7,291 bases of DNA, taken from the NCBI GenBank assembly GCA_028699365.1, contig JAQVUQ010000135.1, positions 1-7,291 of the forward strand, given 5' to 3'. The DNA is from UBA5359 sp028699365 [NCBI: bacterium]. GTDB taxonomy: Bacteria; UBP13; UBA5359. Every line of letters starts with the position of its first letter. Positions within the stretch are counted from its first letter, which is position 1. A program made the translations under genes and the position numbers. This document shows, piece by piece, positions 5,612 through 7,291 of the stretch. Under the pieces are notes generated by a model. The model had not been told where the DNA came from, did no database searches, and worked only from the letters and a program-made list of their open reading frames with translations.

Positions 5612-7291
5612 ATGAGCGAGAAGAATATTCTATACATAGACGGCCGGGCCGTAGCCATTGAGGGCGAGCGCAATCTGCTGGAGCTGATACGCAAAGCGGA
5701 CATCGATCTGCCTACTTTCTGCTACCATTCCGATCTCAGCGTTTACGGCGCCTGCCGGCTCTGCCTGGTGCAGGTGGAGGGGCGGGGCATCATGGGCGCC
5801 TGTTCCACCGTACCTGAGCCGGGGATGAAGATCAGGACCACCACGGAAGAGATCAGGGAGATAAGGCGTATCTCCGTGGAACTGCTGCTGGCCAACCACG
5901 AACAGAGCTGTCCCACCTGCGCCAAGAGTGCCACCTGCCAGTTGCAGAGCCTGGCCAGACGGCTGGGCGTGGATAAGGTCAGGTTCAAGCCGGCACATAA
6001 GCAGGTGCCGGTGGATTGCTCATCGCCGTCGCTGGTGCGCGATCCCAACAAGTGTGTGCTCTGCGGGGACTGCGTCCGCGTTTGCTCCGAGATACAGGGC
6101 ATCGGCGCCATCGATTTCGCTTATCGCGGTGCCCAGGTCACGGTGGCGCCGGCCTTCGGCAAGGATCTCAACCGGGTGGAGTGCGTCAACTGCGGGCAGT
6201 GTGCCGCGGTCTGCCCCACCGGGGCTATTACTCCTAAATCCGAGCTGGAGCAGGTCTGGAAGGTTCTGGATAATCCTCAAAAAACGGTCATTGCCCAGAT
6301 AGCCCCGGCTGTCAGGGTGGGTCTGGGCGAGATCTTCGGCCTCAACCCGGGCGATCTGACCACCGGACAGATAGTGTCCGCCCTGAGAGCGGTGGGCTTC
6401 GACAAGGTTTACGATACCTCCTTTGCCGCCGATCTGACGGTTATCGAGGAGGCGGAGGAGTTCCTGAAGCGCAAGAGCGCCGGTGAGAGGCTGCCGCAGT
6501 TCACCTCGTGCTGTCCGGCCTGGGTCAAATACGCCGAGCAGTATTACCCGGATCTGCTGCCGCACCTGTCGTCGTGCCGTTCGCCGCAGCAGATGTTCGG
6601 TTCGCTGGCCAGAGAGATGAATTCCCGGACGGAAAAAACCTCAAACGATGATCTGGTGATCGTCTCCATTATGCCCTGTACCGCCAAGAAGTTCGAGGCC
6701 AGGCGCCCGGAGTTCCGGCAGGACGGGCAGCCGGATGTGGATTACGTGCTGACCACCCAGGAACTGGGCCGGATGATAGAGGAGGCCGGGCTGCGCTTCG
6801 ATAAGCTGGAGCCGGATTCTCTGGATATGCCGCTGGGCTTCAAGACCGGGGCCGGTGTCATCTTCGGCAACTCCGGCGGCGTCAGCGAAGCCGTGCTGCG
6901 CTACGCCGGCGAGAAGGTGAGCGGCGTCAGGCTGGAGGCGGTGGACTTTCATGCCGTCAGGGGTGAGGACGGCCTGCGCGAGGCTGTTATCGTCATAGGC
7001 GGAGTCGAGCTGAAGCTGGCGGTGGTGCACGGACTGATCAACGCCAGGAAGGTGGCCGATATGGTCCGGGCCGGCGAGTGCGATTACGACCTGATAGAGG
7101 TCATGGCCTGTCCAGGCGGTTGCATCGGCGGTGCCGGACAGCCTGTGGCCCGCGATGCGGATACACGGCGCCGGCGGACAAAGGGCCTGTATGAGGCCGA
7201 CAAGATGCTGCAACTGCATAAGTCGCAGGATAACCCATACGTGGCCGAGTGTTATTCGGGCATTCTGGGAGAGGCCGGCAGCGACAAGGCT
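5612..7291 (+). CDS. hydA: NADH-linked [FeFe]-hydrogenase catalytic subunit HydA (3' end cut by window)
   Basis: The frame from ATG 5612 is open for 560 codons to the window edge with no stop. It reduces protons or oxidises H2 at the H-cluster. N-terminal [2Fe-2S] ferredoxin domain: C37, C48, C51, C64. His-Cys3 [4Fe-4S] site: H96, C100, C103, C109. Two [4Fe-4S] sets: C148/C151/C154/C158 and C191/C194/C197/C201. H-cluster motifs: L1 TSCCPAW (298-304; C300 matches the proton-relay cysteine, C301 a ligand), L2 MPCTAKKFE (354-362; C356) and L3 EVMACPGGCIGGAGQP (496-511; C500, C504). The small-subunit-type domain (GLYEADKM through NPYVAECYSGILGEAGS) runs to the edge, so only the last 10-25 residues may be missing unless there is a C-terminal extension as in Thermotoga-type HydA. 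Shine-Dalgarno GAGAGGT (5597-5603) lies 8 nt upstream. It is soluble, with no Tat signal, as expected for a cytoplasmic HydABC or Hnd enzyme. Confidence 0.97.
   Translation, partial: MSEKNILYIDGRAVAIEGERNLLELIRKADIDLPTFCYHSDLSVYGACRLCLVQVEGRGIMGACSTVPEPGMKIRTTTEEIREIRRISVELLLANHEQSCPTCAKSATCQLQSLARRLGVDKVRFKPAHKQVPVDCSSPSLVRDPNKCVLCGDCVRVCSEIQGIGAIDFAYRGAQVTVAPAFGKDLNRVECVNCGQCAAVCPTGAITPKSELEQVWKVLDNPQKTVIAQIAPAVRVGLGEIFGLNPGDLTTGQIVSALRAVGFDKVYDTSFAADLTVIEEAEEFLKRKSAGERLPQFTSCCPAWVKYAEQYYPDLLPHLSSCRSPQQMFGSLAREMNSRTEKTSNDDLVIVSIMPCTAKKFEARRPEFRQDGQPDVDYVLTTQELGRMIEEAGLRFDKLEPDSLDMPLGFKTGAGVIFGNSGGVSEAVLRYAGEKVSGVRLEAVDFHAVRGEDGLREAVIVIGGVELKLAVVHGLINARKVADMVRAGECDYDLIEVMACPGGCIGGAGQPVARDADTRRRRTKGLYEADKMLQLHKSQDNPYVAECYSGILGEAGSDKA

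Overview
The window (7291 bp) reads as chromosomal DNA of an anaerobic, hydrogen-metabolising bacterium. Two things point that way. One is a rex gene followed by a NuoE-like, NuoF-like and [FeFe]-hydrogenase trio in the order hydC-hydB-hydA, the layout of NADH/ferredoxin-linked (electron-bifurcating or confurcating) HydABC hydrogenases. The other is a CRISPR repeat ending in ATTGAAAC, of the kind common in clostridial and other thermophilic or anaerobic lineages. A Firmicutes (Clostridia-like) host is my best guess, but the sequence does not prove a taxon; Thermotogae-like, Chloroflexi or deltaproteobacterial hosts are not excluded. Promoters and ribosome binding sites are of ordinary bacterial sigma-70/Shine-Dalgarno type.

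Layout. (1) Positions 1-550 are the leader-distal end of a CRISPR array: one partial and eight complete, identical 30-nt repeats with eight spacers of 36-39 nt. Leader and cas genes, if present, lie to the left, outside the window. (2) Positions 551-816 are non-coding. They hold a perfect 9-bp hairpin just after the array, then a strong promoter (TTGACA-18-TATACT) whose -10 box lies inside a 39-bp perfect inverted repeat. (3) Positions 817-2220 encode a P-loop ATPase of the archaeal-ATPase/DUF234 type with a C-terminal PD-(D/E)XK-like nuclease signature; it looks more AT-rich than the genes downstream. (4) Positions 2221-2410 hold a second strong promoter (TTGACA-17-TATATT) followed by a 40-bp near-palindrome that resembles a double Rex operator. 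(5) Positions 2411-7291 are rex, hydC, hydB and hydA, all on the + strand. hydA is still open at the right edge, after 560 codons.

How the genes fit together. Rex senses the NADH/NAD+ ratio and normally represses fermentation and hydrogenase genes when NADH is low. The hydCBA genes encode a complex that exchanges electrons between NADH (flavin site on HydB), ferredoxin and H2 (H-cluster on HydA). The arrangement suggests one redox-controlled operon in which Rex represses itself and the hydrogenase. The ATPase/nuclease gene has its own promoter and operator-like palindrome, so it appears to be an independent, possibly mobile or defence-related cargo gene between the CRISPR array and the metabolic operon. 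I see no tRNA, rRNA, transposase or cas gene in the window.
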